A stretch of DNA of 53,907 nucleotides from JAPLKB01 sp964532465 (lineage in GTDB: Bacteria > Desulfobacterota > Syntrophorhabdia > Syntrophorhabdales > Syntrophorhabdaceae): assembly GCA_964532465.1 (NCBI GenBank), contig CAZHHX010000023.1:1-53907 (forward strand). The letters run 5' to 3'. The notes below the pieces were generated by a model. The model was not told the origin of the DNA, did no database searches, and was given only the letters and a program-made list of their open reading frames with translations. Within the stretch, counting starts at the first letter, position 1; every line of letters begins with the position of its first letter. The position numbers and the translations under genes are program-made. This document shows, one piece after another, positions 8,939 through 18,243 of this stretch.

Positions 8939-9214
8939 ACGAAAACTCCTCGTGATTTATTTGACCTTCGCCACATCATCTACAATATCCCTTACGTGTA
9001 TATTCTACATGGGGAGAGTCGATCCATATGCGGCGAATATTAAATTGTCGAACCGACTTACCATTTCGATGTTTTCCCGAAGGACATAGTGATATTATAA
9101 AGCAGCCTCTTTGCTATTCAAGGCATATTTTGTCATAACTTGATAACAATCTGTTTCACATATGAGGTGCTGGCACCTATTGCGCTCCAGGCATTATGCG
9201 GGTTACAATTAGGC
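8939..9214. promoter_or_regulatory. divergent control region between rdhA-like and LysR genes
   Basis: These roughly 200-275 bp separate two genes that face away from each other, the usual setting for a LysR regulator and its target. The region is AT-rich with TATTATAAAG near 9092-9101. No single operator could be picked out with confidence. Confidence 0.35.
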
Positions 9215-10138
9215 GTGCCAAAACTCCCGCAAATTAATGTTTCCCAACTTATCACATTTTATTTTGTCGGCAAGGAGGAGAATCTTAGCGCTGCTTCTGA
9301 AAACCTTTGCATAACACAACCTGCTGTTACAAAACAAATAAGGGCACTGCAGAATCACTTCGGGGTCAAACTTATCCACATAAAAAAGAAAAAAGTTCAT
9401 TTGACCGAGACAGGACGCACACTGCTTCAGTATGCTGAGGAAATATATCATTCAGCAATCAACGCTGAGACTTTTCTCCAAGGAGATCGAAATTCAAACC
9501 TGCGAATTGGTGTTTCCAGTTCTTTGACTGCTTATCTAACTCCAATCCTGGACAAATTCAAGGAATTTAACCCTTCTAAGCTTCTGAGTGTAAAGGAAGG
9601 TGCCTCTATACAAATTGTCGAGGAACTCCTTGATTTCCAACACGATCTGTGTGTTGTGGCTCCACTTTTCAAGGTAAGTGGCGAGTTACAGGTTTTCCGT
9701 ATTCCGGAAGTTGAGAAGATGGTGCTTGTTGCATCTCCATGCGGCCGACCGGCAATGAAAAAACATCTTACATGGAACGATCTTCAGGGATACCCTTTCA
9801 TACTCCACCGCGAGGGATCGATAGTAAGACAATTGATCCTTGATTACTTCAGTGAGAGGAATATTAAAATATCTCCAGTTGCAAATATTGACAGCATAGA
9901 TTTCATGAAACAACTGGTTCAAAAAGGGAAAGGCGTGGCTCTGATGTTGCTTTCCAGCGTGAAAGAAGATGTGGCCGCAAAACGACTCAAAATCCTTCCA
10001 GTTACTGATGGCGACTTCAAAATGGGAATAGATATTGTGATACAAAAAGGCATACGCTTTTCACCGGCCTGTAGAGCTTTTCTTGCTCTTTTGGAAGCCC
10101 ATTTTGACCGTGAGATAGTTTCATCACTCGAAGCATAG
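9215..10138 (+). CDS. LysR-family transcriptional regulator
   Basis: A DNA-binding activator/repressor. The N-terminal winged helix reads INVSQLITFYFVGKEENLSA followed by ASENLCITQPAVTKQIRALQ, the classic LysR helix-turn-helix. A linker helix and a periplasmic-binding-like effector domain (from about residue 80) follow. I prefer the GTG at 9215 (307 aa), which puts the HTH at the usual distance from the N-terminus. A TTG at 9140 would add 25 residues that do not look like family sequence. Neither start has a strong Shine-Dalgarno. It is divergent from the rdhA-like gene and probably regulates it. Confidence 0.88.
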   Translation: MPKLPQINVSQLITFYFVGKEENLSAASENLCITQPAVTKQIRALQNHFGVKLIHIKKKKVHLTETGRTLLQYAEEIYHSAINAETFLQGDRNSNLRIGVSSSLTAYLTPILDKFKEFNPSKLLSVKEGASIQIVEELLDFQHDLCVVAPLFKVSGELQVFRIPEVEKMVLVASPCGRPAMKKHLTWNDLQGYPFILHREGSIVRQLILDYFSERNIKISPVANIDSIDFMKQLVQKGKGVALMLLSSVKEDVAAKRLKILPVTDGDFKMGIDIVIQKGIRFSPACRAFLALLEAHFDREIVSSLEA

Positions 10139-10397
10139 GAAGACATTCTTCGGCATATTATTTTTTTTGCAAGGACACATAATTGCCACATATAATAACG
10201 TACTTTACAAAACAGATATAGGATAACAAATACAGGAAGCACTCTACGTTTCACGCAAAAGTCACGAAGTGTGAATTACATGAAGAAGTGTTGCATCTAA
10301 GGCAATAACCGCACAGCCTCAATTTGATTCTCATTTTCCCTTTTATCGTTACTTTTCAGGCACAAACTGGTATAAAAATACAAGGTAAAAGACGACA

Positions 10398-10841
10398 ATG
10401 GATGAATTCGACAAGAAGATATTGAATGTAATGCAGGAGGAATTTCCTGTAGCCCAACGACCCTTTGCAGAGGTGGGTAAGCTTGTCGGTCTGGATGAAA
10501 AGGAAGTAATTGAAAGGGTCAGAAATTTGAAACACGCTGGTTTTATAAGAAGAATCGGCCCGATTCTTGAACGGAAGAAACTCAAATATGCAAGCGCTCT
10601 TTGCGGAGTCCATGTTGATGAAGATAAAATCATGAGTTTTGTAGACGAGGTCAACAAAAACAGCGGTGTTACCCATAACTATGAAAGGGACGGAGATTTG
10701 AATATCTGGTTTACCATCGCCGCAAAAACAAGCGATGAGATCGAAGGCTTTCTTTCAGACATGGAAAAGAAGCATGCAGTTAAAATTTACCGTTTCCCTG
10801 AAAAAAAGGTATTTAAAATAAAAACATTTTTTCCCATATAA
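10398..10841 (+). CDS. siroheme decarboxylase subunit (AhbA/AhbB/NirD-like, Lrp/AsnC fold)
   Basis: The 147-residue protein has an Lrp-type winged helix (MDEFDKKILNVMQEEFPVAQ, then GKLVGLDEKEVIERVRNLKHAGFIRRIGPI). The C-terminal half carries GVTHNYERDGDLNIWFT, the THNY-x-R and N(I/L)WFT signature of AhbA/AhbB/NirDLGH siroheme decarboxylases rather than amino-acid-responsive Lrp. These convert siroheme to 12,18-didecarboxysiroheme in the alternative heme pathway or in heme d1 synthesis. Only one subunit is present and no other heme gene is nearby. It sits 35 bp upstream of polA. Confidence 0.75.
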   Translation: MDEFDKKILNVMQEEFPVAQRPFAEVGKLVGLDEKEVIERVRNLKHAGFIRRIGPILERKKLKYASALCGVHVDEDKIMSFVDEVNKNSGVTHNYERDGDLNIWFTIAAKTSDEIEGFLSDMEKKHAVKIYRFPEKKVFKIKTFFPI

Positions 10842-10876
10842 CAACCTGACTCTGAGAGCAGGCAAGGAAGATATAA

Positions 10877-13483
10877 ATGGCCGAAGAATCAGAACTTATA
10901 AATCAGCAGCAGGAAACCGCGACTGCCCGAAGGATATTCCTGATTGACGGACATTCCTATCTGTACAGGGCTTTTCATGCTACACCATATATGTCCAACT
11001 CAAAGGGCGTACCCACGAACACGACCTACGCCTTTATCAGTATGCTGAAAAAACTTTTGAATGAGGAAAAACCGGACACGCTGATTGTGGTCTTTGACTC
11101 AAGGGCCCCGTCTTTTCGTGAGGAAATCTCAAAGGCGTACAAAGCACAGAGACCTCCCATGCCGGATAACCTTTCCGTCCAGATACCCTATGTAAAGATG
11201 GTTATGGAAGCGATGGGCATACCGGTACTGGAACAGGCGGGGTTTGAGGCCGACGATATTATCGGCACCATAACGGAAAAGTTCAGGAAAGAAAACGTAC
11301 AGATATATATTGTTACTGGCGACAAAGATATGATGCAGCTTGTATCGGACAGAGTCTTTATCCGTGATACGATGAAAAACCTGTTAATCGGGGAGAAGGA
11401 AGTAATGGAAAAATTCGGCGTTAAACCTTCCCTTATGACCGATTACCTCGCATTATGCGGTGATGCTTCAGACAATATACCGGGCGTGCCCGGCGTTGGT
11501 GAAAAAACGGCGAAAGAACTCATAGACAGCATCGGATCAATTGAAGAGATTTATGAGCGTCTCGAAGAAGTAAAAAAAACATCTGTAAAAGAAAAGCTTG
11601 CTATGGGCAAAGACCTGGCCTTTATGAGCAAGGAGCTTGCGACGATCATAAGAGACGTGCCTATAGGCAAAGAAGTTGAACATCTGGTTCAAAAGGAAGA
11701 GAACTCTAATGCCTTAAGGAAAATTTACCGGGAGCTTGAGTTTACTTCACTTTACAGGGAGATTGAGGCAGGCAATACAAAGAAGAAGGTATTGCGGGAA
11801 ATAGAACTTTCCTGTTTAAAGAGGAAGCATGTGGCAATCGTTGCGAGCTTTCAGGGCAAAAGCCCCAATGATATTTATCTGGAGGGATTTGCCGCATTTG
11901 ACAATGAAGGTGTGTACTTTTCCAGAGATGAGGATGAACTGGTTGATATTATGGACAGCGCGGAAGAGATTTCAGTCCACAATATCAAGCCGATTTTACT
12001 TTTTTTATTAAATAAAACAGAAGTATTACATCCTTTTTCACTTCATCTTCTGCCTTTTACCTTTCACCGGTTTTTCGATACCATGCTTGCGTCATATCTG
12101 CTCAACCCATTGAGAAAAGATTATGGAATCAATGCCATAATAGAGGAATATATTGATGTAAATATATCTTCCGGCGACACGAAACATACCCTTATAGAAA
12201 CCGTTCAATATCTCTTTGAACTGAAAGATGTACTGAATGAGAAAATGGAAGAGCTGGGGCTGACAACTCTCTTTCATACCGTTGAAACACCTCTCGTAGA
12301 AGTCCTTGCCTGTATGGAAAATGCCGGCGTAAAAATCGACCGGAAAATGCTTGCCGAGCTTTCAAGGGATTTTGACAAAAGGCTTACCGGAATCATGAAG
12401 GAGATTTACAGCCTTTCAGGCGAACCTTTTAACATTAATTCTCCGCAGCAGCTTTCCCGCATCCTTTTTGAAAAATTACAGCTTACACCCGGCAAAAAAA
12501 CAAAGACAGGCTATTCAACGGACATAGAAGTTCTTGAGAAACTCTCCTTAGTTCACCCGCTGCCGAAGGAGATTCTCGAATACAGGACTCTTACCAAACT
12601 GAAAAATACCTATATTGATGTCCTTCCTGCGCTTATGAGCCCTCGTACAGGGAGAATCCACGCTTCTTTTAATCAAATGGTCGTCGCTACAGGCAGGTTG
12701 AGCAGCAGCGATCCGAACCTCCAGAACATACCCGTACGGGGCGAAGAAGGAAAGAGAATACGTGAGGCCTTTGTGACGGAAGAAGGTTTTACGCTCCTTT
12801 CCTCTGATTATTCGCAGATAGAGCTTCGGGTTCTTGCCCATATCTCCAGGGATGAGCTTCTTACAGAGGCCTTTTTAAAGGATGAAGATATCCATACAAA
12901 TGTGGCGCGAGAGGTCTTCGGGGTACAGGCAGGCGAGGTTACCCATGAAATGAGAAGAGTTGCAAAGGTGATAAACTTCGGCATCATCTATGGCATGAGC
13001 AGCTTCGGACTTTCAAAAGAACTCGGTGTCCCGCAAAGAGATGCCCAGAATTATATAGACGAGTACTTTCTAAAATACAAAGGTGTAAAAGCCTATATCG
13101 AATCAGTGCTGGAAGAGACGCGCGCAAGGGGTTTTGTAAGAACGCTTCTTGGAAGGGTTCGTTATGTACCGGAGATCAATAATCGTGACGCGGCAGTAAG
13201 GCAATTCGGCGAAAGAACTGCCATGAATACTCCGATCCAGGGCACGGCAGCGGATATCATCAAAATGGCAATGGTGAATATTCACGGAAGGATCAAAGAG
13301 AACAGCCTTGCCTCAAGGCTCATTATGCAGATCCACGATGAGCTTGTTTTTGAAGTGAAGAGCGATGAGCTTGTTGATATGGAGAACATTGTAAGGCATG
13401 AAATGGAGCATGTGATCAGCCTTGCCGTACCGCTGAAAGTATCGCTCGGCAAGGGCAGGAACTGGACCGAAGCCCATGAATAA
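10877..13483 (+). CDS. polA: DNA polymerase I
   Basis: Fills gaps and removes RNA primers in replication and repair. The 868-residue protein has an N-terminal 5'-3' exonuclease (residues about 16-290; IFLIDGHSYLYRAFHA, FEADDIIGT, TGDKDMMQLV, GDASDNIPGVPGVGEKTA). The polymerase domain has motif A DYSQIELRVLAH (Asp about 644), motif B RRVAKVINFGIIYGMS and motif C QIHDELVFE (His-Asp-Glu at about 820-822). The middle 3'-5' exonuclease region lacks the DxE of motif Exo I, and Exo II reads HNIKPI without the usual Asp, so proofreading is probably lost. AAGGAAG lies before the ATG. Confidence 0.97.
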   Translation: MAEESELINQQQETATARRIFLIDGHSYLYRAFHATPYMSNSKGVPTNTTYAFISMLKKLLNEEKPDTLIVVFDSRAPSFREEISKAYKAQRPPMPDNLSVQIPYVKMVMEAMGIPVLEQAGFEADDIIGTITEKFRKENVQIYIVTGDKDMMQLVSDRVFIRDTMKNLLIGEKEVMEKFGVKPSLMTDYLALCGDASDNIPGVPGVGEKTAKELIDSIGSIEEIYERLEEVKKTSVKEKLAMGKDLAFMSKELATIIRDVPIGKEVEHLVQKEENSNALRKIYRELEFTSLYREIEAGNTKKKVLREIELSCLKRKHVAIVASFQGKSPNDIYLEGFAAFDNEGVYFSRDEDELVDIMDSAEEISVHNIKPILLFLLNKTEVLHPFSLHLLPFTFHRFFDTMLASYLLNPLRKDYGINAIIEEYIDVNISSGDTKHTLIETVQYLFELKDVLNEKMEELGLTTLFHTVETPLVEVLACMENAGVKIDRKMLAELSRDFDKRLTGIMKEIYSLSGEPFNINSPQQLSRILFEKLQLTPGKKTKTGYSTDIEVLEKLSLVHPLPKEILEYRTLTKLKNTYIDVLPALMSPRTGRIHASFNQMVVATGRLSSSDPNLQNIPVRGEEGKRIREAFVTEEGFTLLSSDYSQIELRVLAHISRDELLTEAFLKDEDIHTNVAREVFGVQAGEVTHEMRRVAKVINFGIIYGMSSFGLSKELGVPQRDAQNYIDEYFLKYKGVKAYIESVLEETRARGFVRTLLGRVRYVPEINNRDAAVRQFGERTAMNTPIQGTAADIIKMAMVNIHGRIKENSLASRLIMQIHDELVFEVKSDELVDMENIVRHEMEHVISLAVPLKVSLGKGRNWTEAHE

Positions 13484-13608
13484 TTCCAATCCTAAATCAA
13501 AGCGCTATCTTCGTTGGCTTCGTCATCAGTCTCCTCGACGTGCTGGTAGCACGCCTACGTCGCCTCTTCCTTGCCGCCTTGATTTCATCTTTGATTTAGA
13601 ATTGGAAT
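13483..13608. repeat. palindromic repeat, family 2, copy C
   Basis: About 126 bp. Terminal arms ATTCCAATCCTAAATCAAAG (13483-13502) and the complement of CTTTGATTTAGAATTGGAAT (13589-13608) match with one mismatch. The centre carries CGTGC-TGGTA-GCACG inside GACG...CGTC. It is homologous to 19314-19441. Between copies the arm end changes A-T to G-C and the inner stem changes G-C to A-T, in pairs. It follows polA directly and may act as a terminator-like hairpin. Confidence 0.85.
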
Positions 13609-13650
13609 AGCCTTGTTCCCGGCTTGTATTGATATTTAACAGGTTTCGAC

Positions 13651-14487
13651 ATGAATGATTTGACAAAAAGCTGCTATCAGACACTCGGCCTCTTACCGGA
13701 GGCATCAAGGAAAGAAATTGAAGAAGCCTTCCAAAAAATCAAGAATGAATTGAGTTCAAAAGAAGATGGGTGGGAAAGGCTTAAAGAAATAAACTGGGCA
13801 TATGAAACCCTCATCGATTACATCACCGCTGCCGGAAAAGAAAATGAACCGGAAAGCAATAGAACGCAGTTAAAGAAACAAAAAGACATAGCGGAATCGG
13901 ATGATTCAACCATTAAGGATTTCCTTTTTTCCGTTGAAGAAAAGATAAACCCCTTCGTATTTGCCGGTCGAGCTTTTGTTTTTCTCATTACCATTATCTG
14001 GGGCTTCAAATACATTGCACATTCGGTAAGCAGCAACTATGCCGGTGAGGCTTTTCTCCATTGCGTAAGCGTTCCCTTCCACGAAGCAGGGCATATTATA
14101 TTTTCCATTCTCGGTGATTTTATGGGCGTACTTGGCGGAAGCCTGCTTCAAATCCTCATACCTGTAATCTGCATGGGGGCTTTTTTAAAACAGAATGATG
14201 TATTCGGCGCTTCTGTTTCACTATGGTGGACAGGACAGAATTTTGTAGATTGTGCCCCCTATATAAACGATGCCCGCGCCCAGGAACTGATGCTTCTTGG
14301 AGGCGTAACCGGCCAGGATGTGCCAGGCATTCATGACTGGAATAATATTCTGGGAACACTCGGCTTACTAAAGCTTGACCATTTTATTGCCGGTACATCT
14401 CACTGGTTCGGGATATTGTTGATGATCGTCGCTTTGCTCTGGGGAGGATTGCTGTTATTGCTCCAGTGGAAGAATATAGATTCCTGA
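13651..14487 (+). CDS. J-domain-like / membrane metalloprotease-like fusion protein
   Basis: A 278-residue protein. Residues 1-60 resemble a DnaJ J-domain (CYQTLGLLPEASRKEIEEAF, then WERLKEINWAYETL) but the HPD tripeptide is absent. Residues 61-100 are a charged linker. About four to five hydrophobic segments follow. FHEAGHIIFS (His144, Glu145, His148) is a HExxH-type zinc site as in M50 site-2 proteases, and HDW at 228-230 could supply a third ligand. The substrate is unknown; proteolysis of a membrane protein is an inference. It stands alone, after a repeat and before an SDR gene. The Shine-Dalgarno is weak. Confidence 0.55.
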   Translation: MNDLTKSCYQTLGLLPEASRKEIEEAFQKIKNELSSKEDGWERLKEINWAYETLIDYITAAGKENEPESNRTQLKKQKDIAESDDSTIKDFLFSVEEKINPFVFAGRAFVFLITIIWGFKYIAHSVSSNYAGEAFLHCVSVPFHEAGHIIFSILGDFMGVLGGSLLQILIPVICMGAFLKQNDVFGASVSLWWTGQNFVDCAPYINDARAQELMLLGGVTGQDVPGIHDWNNILGTLGLLKLDHFIAGTSHWFGILLMIVALLWGGLLLLLQWKNIDS

Positions 14488-14608
14488 GAGGGCTAAGAAT
14501 CTGTAGCTTCAACCACCTGTCCCTCAATAGCTCGCGCAGGGTGCAATTGCTTTGTTTGCACTTGAGTCATTATAACAATTTTTGTATGATATTTATCGGA
14601 GGAATCAC

Positions 14609-15364
14609 ATGAGACTTAAAGGAAGGGTTGCATTACTTACGGCAGCAGCCGGTGCCGGCATCGGCCAGTCAGTTGCCAGAACATTCGCCAGAGAAGGCGC
14701 CTGCGTTGTAGTGACCGATGCCCACAAAGACCGGTCAATTTCAGTTGCGGAAGCGTTAAAATATGAATTCGGCATTGAAGCCCTCGGCATCGGATGTGAT
14801 GTAACAAGCCGCAATGATGTGGAAATTGCTGTAAATACTGTCCTTGAGAAATTCGGGCGCATAGACATACTCTTCAACAACGCCGGTACAAACCGTCCCG
14901 CGCAGGTGGCGGATATAACAGATGAAGAATGGGAGCTGGTAATAAATGTATCGTTGCGCGGAACCTTCTATTGCTGCAGGGCAGTCCTGCCTGCAATGAT
15001 GAAACAGAACTACGGGCGCATTGTAAGCGTCACATCAGTCGCGGCGTTCAGGGGACTAAAAGCCGGACATGCCCACTATGCCGCTGCCAAAGCCGGGGTT
15101 ATGGCCTTTACAAGATGTCTTGCCGCTGAAGCGGCAGAATTCCATATAACCGCCAACACGATCGCGCCGAGCTTTATATATAATGAATTCATTCCCCATA
15201 TTTATCCTGAAGATGAAATTGAACGGATGTACGAAGAAATACCCTATCCGAGAAAAGGGGAACCTAAGGACATTGCAAATACCGCCCTGTTCCTTGTTTC
15301 CGATGAAGGAGAATATATTACTGGTCAGACAATATGCGTCACCGGCGGAAGCTGGATGAGATAA
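14609..15364 (+). CDS. SDR-family oxidoreductase (FabG-like)
   Basis: The 251-residue NAD(P)-dependent short-chain dehydrogenase has the Rossmann glycine motif TAAAGAGIGQSVA near residue 12-24, NNAGTN near 90, and the catalytic Ser plus YAAAK (Tyr about 157, Lys about 161). The C-terminus VSDEGEYITGQTICVTGGSWMR is typical of the FabG/3-oxoacyl-ACP reductase branch. GGAGGA precedes the ATG at 14609; the in-frame ATG nine codons upstream has no such site. The substrate is unknown. Confidence 0.9.
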   Translation: MRLKGRVALLTAAAGAGIGQSVARTFAREGACVVVTDAHKDRSISVAEALKYEFGIEALGIGCDVTSRNDVEIAVNTVLEKFGRIDILFNNAGTNRPAQVADITDEEWELVINVSLRGTFYCCRAVLPAMMKQNYGRIVSVTSVAAFRGLKAGHAHYAAAKAGVMAFTRCLAAEAAEFHITANTIAPSFIYNEFIPHIYPEDEIERMYEEIPYPRKGEPKDIANTALFLVSDEGEYITGQTICVTGGSWMR

Positions 15365-15489
15365 CCCTGCTGTTAAGGGAAAATCAGGAATCAGGTATTG
15401 AATAAAGCTACATAAAAATGGTTCATAGAATGAGTATAGACAAACTTCTACAAAGAGAAAACAAGGGGAGAAAGAGAAAAGAAATAAAA

Positions 15490-15710
15490 ATGGAAAAATT
15501 CACCCCCTTATTTATTCCGTATTCACATAAATGTATATGTGAATACGGGTTGAGTGGTCAGCGGCATTTCGGAAATTTTGCAGATGTGGATGGGCTGCGA
15601 GATTTGCAGGCCGTAATCGTACTGAATGTACGATGGAGGATCGCAAGGCGAAGCAGACCGCCGCAGATCAATATTTCCGAAATGCCGCTGACCGACCAAG
15701 AGAAAAAAGC
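15490..15710 (+). repeat. palindromic repeat, family 1, copy B
   Basis: Homologous to 3648-3905 reversed. Perfect 21-bp terminal arms lie at 15556-15576 and 15673-15693 (starting GGTCAGCGGCATTTCGG). A central hairpin ATCGTAC-TGAAT-GTACGAT lies near 15617-15635. An outer hairpin CCGTATTCACATA ... TATGTGAATACGG lies at 15518-15549. Arm differences from copy A are matched on both sides. A 115-codon frame (15418-15765) runs over it and ends against the Lon-like ATG. I regard this frame as repeat-derived. Confidence 0.85.
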
Positions 15711-15765
15711 TAAAATTACTCAAGAAGCAAAAACAGACATATGCAGGGACACAAAGGAGGCATAG

Positions 15766-18225
15766 ATGATCACCAGATTGAGTCCGGAAGAACTTTACAA
15801 GCGTTGCGATCCAGGTCAGTTTTCATTCAATACAACAGATGAAATAAACAATTTTAAAGGAACTATCGGCCAGGAAAAGGCGCTGAGGGCCATGGATTTC
15901 GGGCTTACCATGGACAGCAAGGGATTCAACATCTTTGCTCTCGGGGAGAACGGGACAGGAAAAATGTCGACCATTATGACTCTCCTGAAAGACAAGGCGT
16001 CACAGGAAAAAGTACCGGACGACTGGTGCTATGTTTACAACTTCAAAAACCCGGATGCGCCTATAATCATCCCTCTCGGCGCTGGCACGGGACTTTCCTT
16101 TCAAAAAGAAATGGATGATTTTATCAAAATACTGAGGATTGAAATACCGAAGGCCTTAGAATCAAAGGAATATGAAGAGCAGAAGGGTAAAATCCTTGAA
16201 CAGTTCCAACAAAAGCAATCGGAATATTTTTCTAAACTTGACGAAGAAGCAAAGACAAGGGGCTTTGCTGTAAAACGGACGCCTACGAACGTTATGATTG
16301 TGCCTGTGAATGAAAAGGGCGAACTTTTGACAAAAGAAGAATTTGATGTCCTTGATGAAACAGGCAGAAGGCAGATGGAGGAAACAGGCAGGATGCTCCA
16401 GGTGCAGCTCAATGATGCCGTGAGGGTCCTCAAGGAAACGGAGAAAATCGTAAAGGATATGCTTGTCAAGCTTGAGAAAATGATAGCCTTCGATATTGTA
16501 GGGCCTCTTGTTGAGGCAATGAAAAACAGGTACAACAAAAACGAGAAAATGCTTAGATATTTTGAGGATTTAAAAGAGGAAATATTATCGCACCTCGATG
16601 AGTTCAAGTCTGTCGGCGAAGAGCAGCAGCCGACAGCCATGTCCTTTCTGAAAATGTCCCAGCAGGAAGCGCCTGTGGCAAAATATGCGGTAAACATGCT
16701 CGTAAATAACGGTGAAAGCAAGGGCGCACCTGTTGTTTTCGAGAGCAACCCAACATATTTGAACCTCTTCGGCAGGATAGAATACAAAGTGACCTATGGA
16801 ATGGCGGCAACGGACTTCACTCTCATTAAAGCAGGTTCTGTCCATAAGGCAAACGGCGGTTATCTTGTAATCAATGCCGGAGATCTCTTAAAAAACCCCT
16901 TTTCTTATGATGCCCTCAAAAGAGCTCTTAAAAACAGGGAAATAAAAATTGAGGATATTCTGGAGCAGTATAGAATGATAAGCACCTCTACTCTGAAGCC
17001 TGAGGGAATACCGCTTAATGTGAAGGTCATCCTCATGGGCAATCCCCAGTTGTACTACCTCCTTTACGCATATGATGAGGAATCGAGGGAGCTTTTCAAG
17101 GTTAAGGCCGACTTCGACAGCAGGATTAACAGAACAACGGAAAATATGGTTAAATATGCCGAATTTATTGCCCACTGCCAGAAAGAAGAGGGGCTTCTTC
17201 CCTTGGACAGAAGCGGGGTTGCAAAGATTATCGAGTTCGGTTCCCGTTTTGCCGACCATCAGAACAAACTTTCCGTGAAGTTCAGCGATATTGTCGACCT
17301 GCTTCGGGAATCACATTACTGGGCTCTTAAGGCAGGCAGCAAGGTCGTAACGGCAGAATACGTATCCCGAGCAGTAGAGGAAGGCATTTACAGGGTCAAC
17401 AGGGTTGAGGAGCGGCTCCGCGAGATGATGCTGGAAGGAACACTTATTGTGGACACGGAAGGTTCCCGGATAGGACAGGTGAACGGTCTTGCTGTCCTTG
17501 ATCTGGGAGATTACAGTTTCGGAAAACCGTCGAGAATAACTGCCAAGACATTCGCCGGAAGAGCAGGCGTCGTGAACATTGAGCGCGAAACCAAGATGAG
17601 CGGCAAAATCCACGAAAAGGCGATCATGATTATATCAAGCTATCTTGGAAGCAAATACGCGGTAAAAAAGCCTATCAGTCTGTCGGCATCCATTACCTTT
17701 GAACAGCTCTATGAGATGATAGAAGGCGACAGCGCCACCTGCGCCGAGTTGTACACCCTTCTGAGCAGCATATCCGGAGTGCCCCTGAAACAATGTTTTG
17801 CCGTAACCGGTTCTATGGACCAAAACGGTGATGTTCAGCCCATAGGCGGCGTAAATCAAAAGGTTGAAGGCTTCTTCGAACTTTGCAGAATGAGGGGGTT
17901 TGACGGAAGTCATGGCGTGATAATACCAAAAAAGAATGCCTTAAATCTCTTTCTTAAGGAAGAGGTAGTTAATGCCGTGAGAGACGGGAAATTCTCCGTG
18001 TACACAATTGACAAAATGGAAGAGGGGCTTGAAATACTTACCGGTGTGCCTGCGGGCGAAATAAATGAAGCCGGGGAATATCCGGAAGGCACCATTAATT
18101 ATCTTGTGGCGAAGAGGCTTTCGGAAATATCGGAAGCCCTTGATAAGAAAAAGGACAAGGATAAAGAAGGGGAAACGGCCTCATCCAAAAATGGAGACGA
18201 TCATTTCGAAGAAAAACAAAAATAA
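15766..18225 (+). CDS. Lon-family ATP-dependent protease (LonB/AAA_32 type)
   Basis: The 819-residue protein has an N-terminal AAA-like ATPase split by a long coiled-coil insertion (about residues 115-270), a LonB-type helical lid, and a C-terminal Lon protease domain. The protease dyad is Ser656 in EGDSAT and Lys699 in GGVNQKVEG, 43 residues apart as in E. coli Lon. The P-loop at 60-66 reads GENGTGK followed by Met instead of Ser/Thr. It lacks the N-terminal substrate domain of LonA. It probably degrades misfolded proteins in the cytoplasm. AAAGGAGG precedes the ATG. A tiny lipoprotein gene follows after 18 bp. Confidence 0.9.
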   Translation: MITRLSPEELYKRCDPGQFSFNTTDEINNFKGTIGQEKALRAMDFGLTMDSKGFNIFALGENGTGKMSTIMTLLKDKASQEKVPDDWCYVYNFKNPDAPIIIPLGAGTGLSFQKEMDDFIKILRIEIPKALESKEYEEQKGKILEQFQQKQSEYFSKLDEEAKTRGFAVKRTPTNVMIVPVNEKGELLTKEEFDVLDETGRRQMEETGRMLQVQLNDAVRVLKETEKIVKDMLVKLEKMIAFDIVGPLVEAMKNRYNKNEKMLRYFEDLKEEILSHLDEFKSVGEEQQPTAMSFLKMSQQEAPVAKYAVNMLVNNGESKGAPVVFESNPTYLNLFGRIEYKVTYGMAATDFTLIKAGSVHKANGGYLVINAGDLLKNPFSYDALKRALKNREIKIEDILEQYRMISTSTLKPEGIPLNVKVILMGNPQLYYLLYAYDEESRELFKVKADFDSRINRTTENMVKYAEFIAHCQKEEGLLPLDRSGVAKIIEFGSRFADHQNKLSVKFSDIVDLLRESHYWALKAGSKVVTAEYVSRAVEEGIYRVNRVEERLREMMLEGTLIVDTEGSRIGQVNGLAVLDLGDYSFGKPSRITAKTFAGRAGVVNIERETKMSGKIHEKAIMIISSYLGSKYAVKKPISLSASITFEQLYEMIEGDSATCAELYTLLSSISGVPLKQCFAVTGSMDQNGDVQPIGGVNQKVEGFFELCRMRGFDGSHGVIIPKKNALNLFLKEEVVNAVRDGKFSVYTIDKMEEGLEILTGVPAGEINEAGEYPEGTINYLVAKRLSEISEALDKKKDKDKEGETASSKNGDDHFEEKQK

Positions 18226-18243
18226 AAATAATGGGGGTGTCTT

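Noticed and set aside
16101..16787. 228-codon minus-strand frame
   Set aside because: Lies wholly inside the lon-like coding sequence and is Ser/Phe-rich, typical of an antisense shadow of a Lys/Glu-rich coiled coil.
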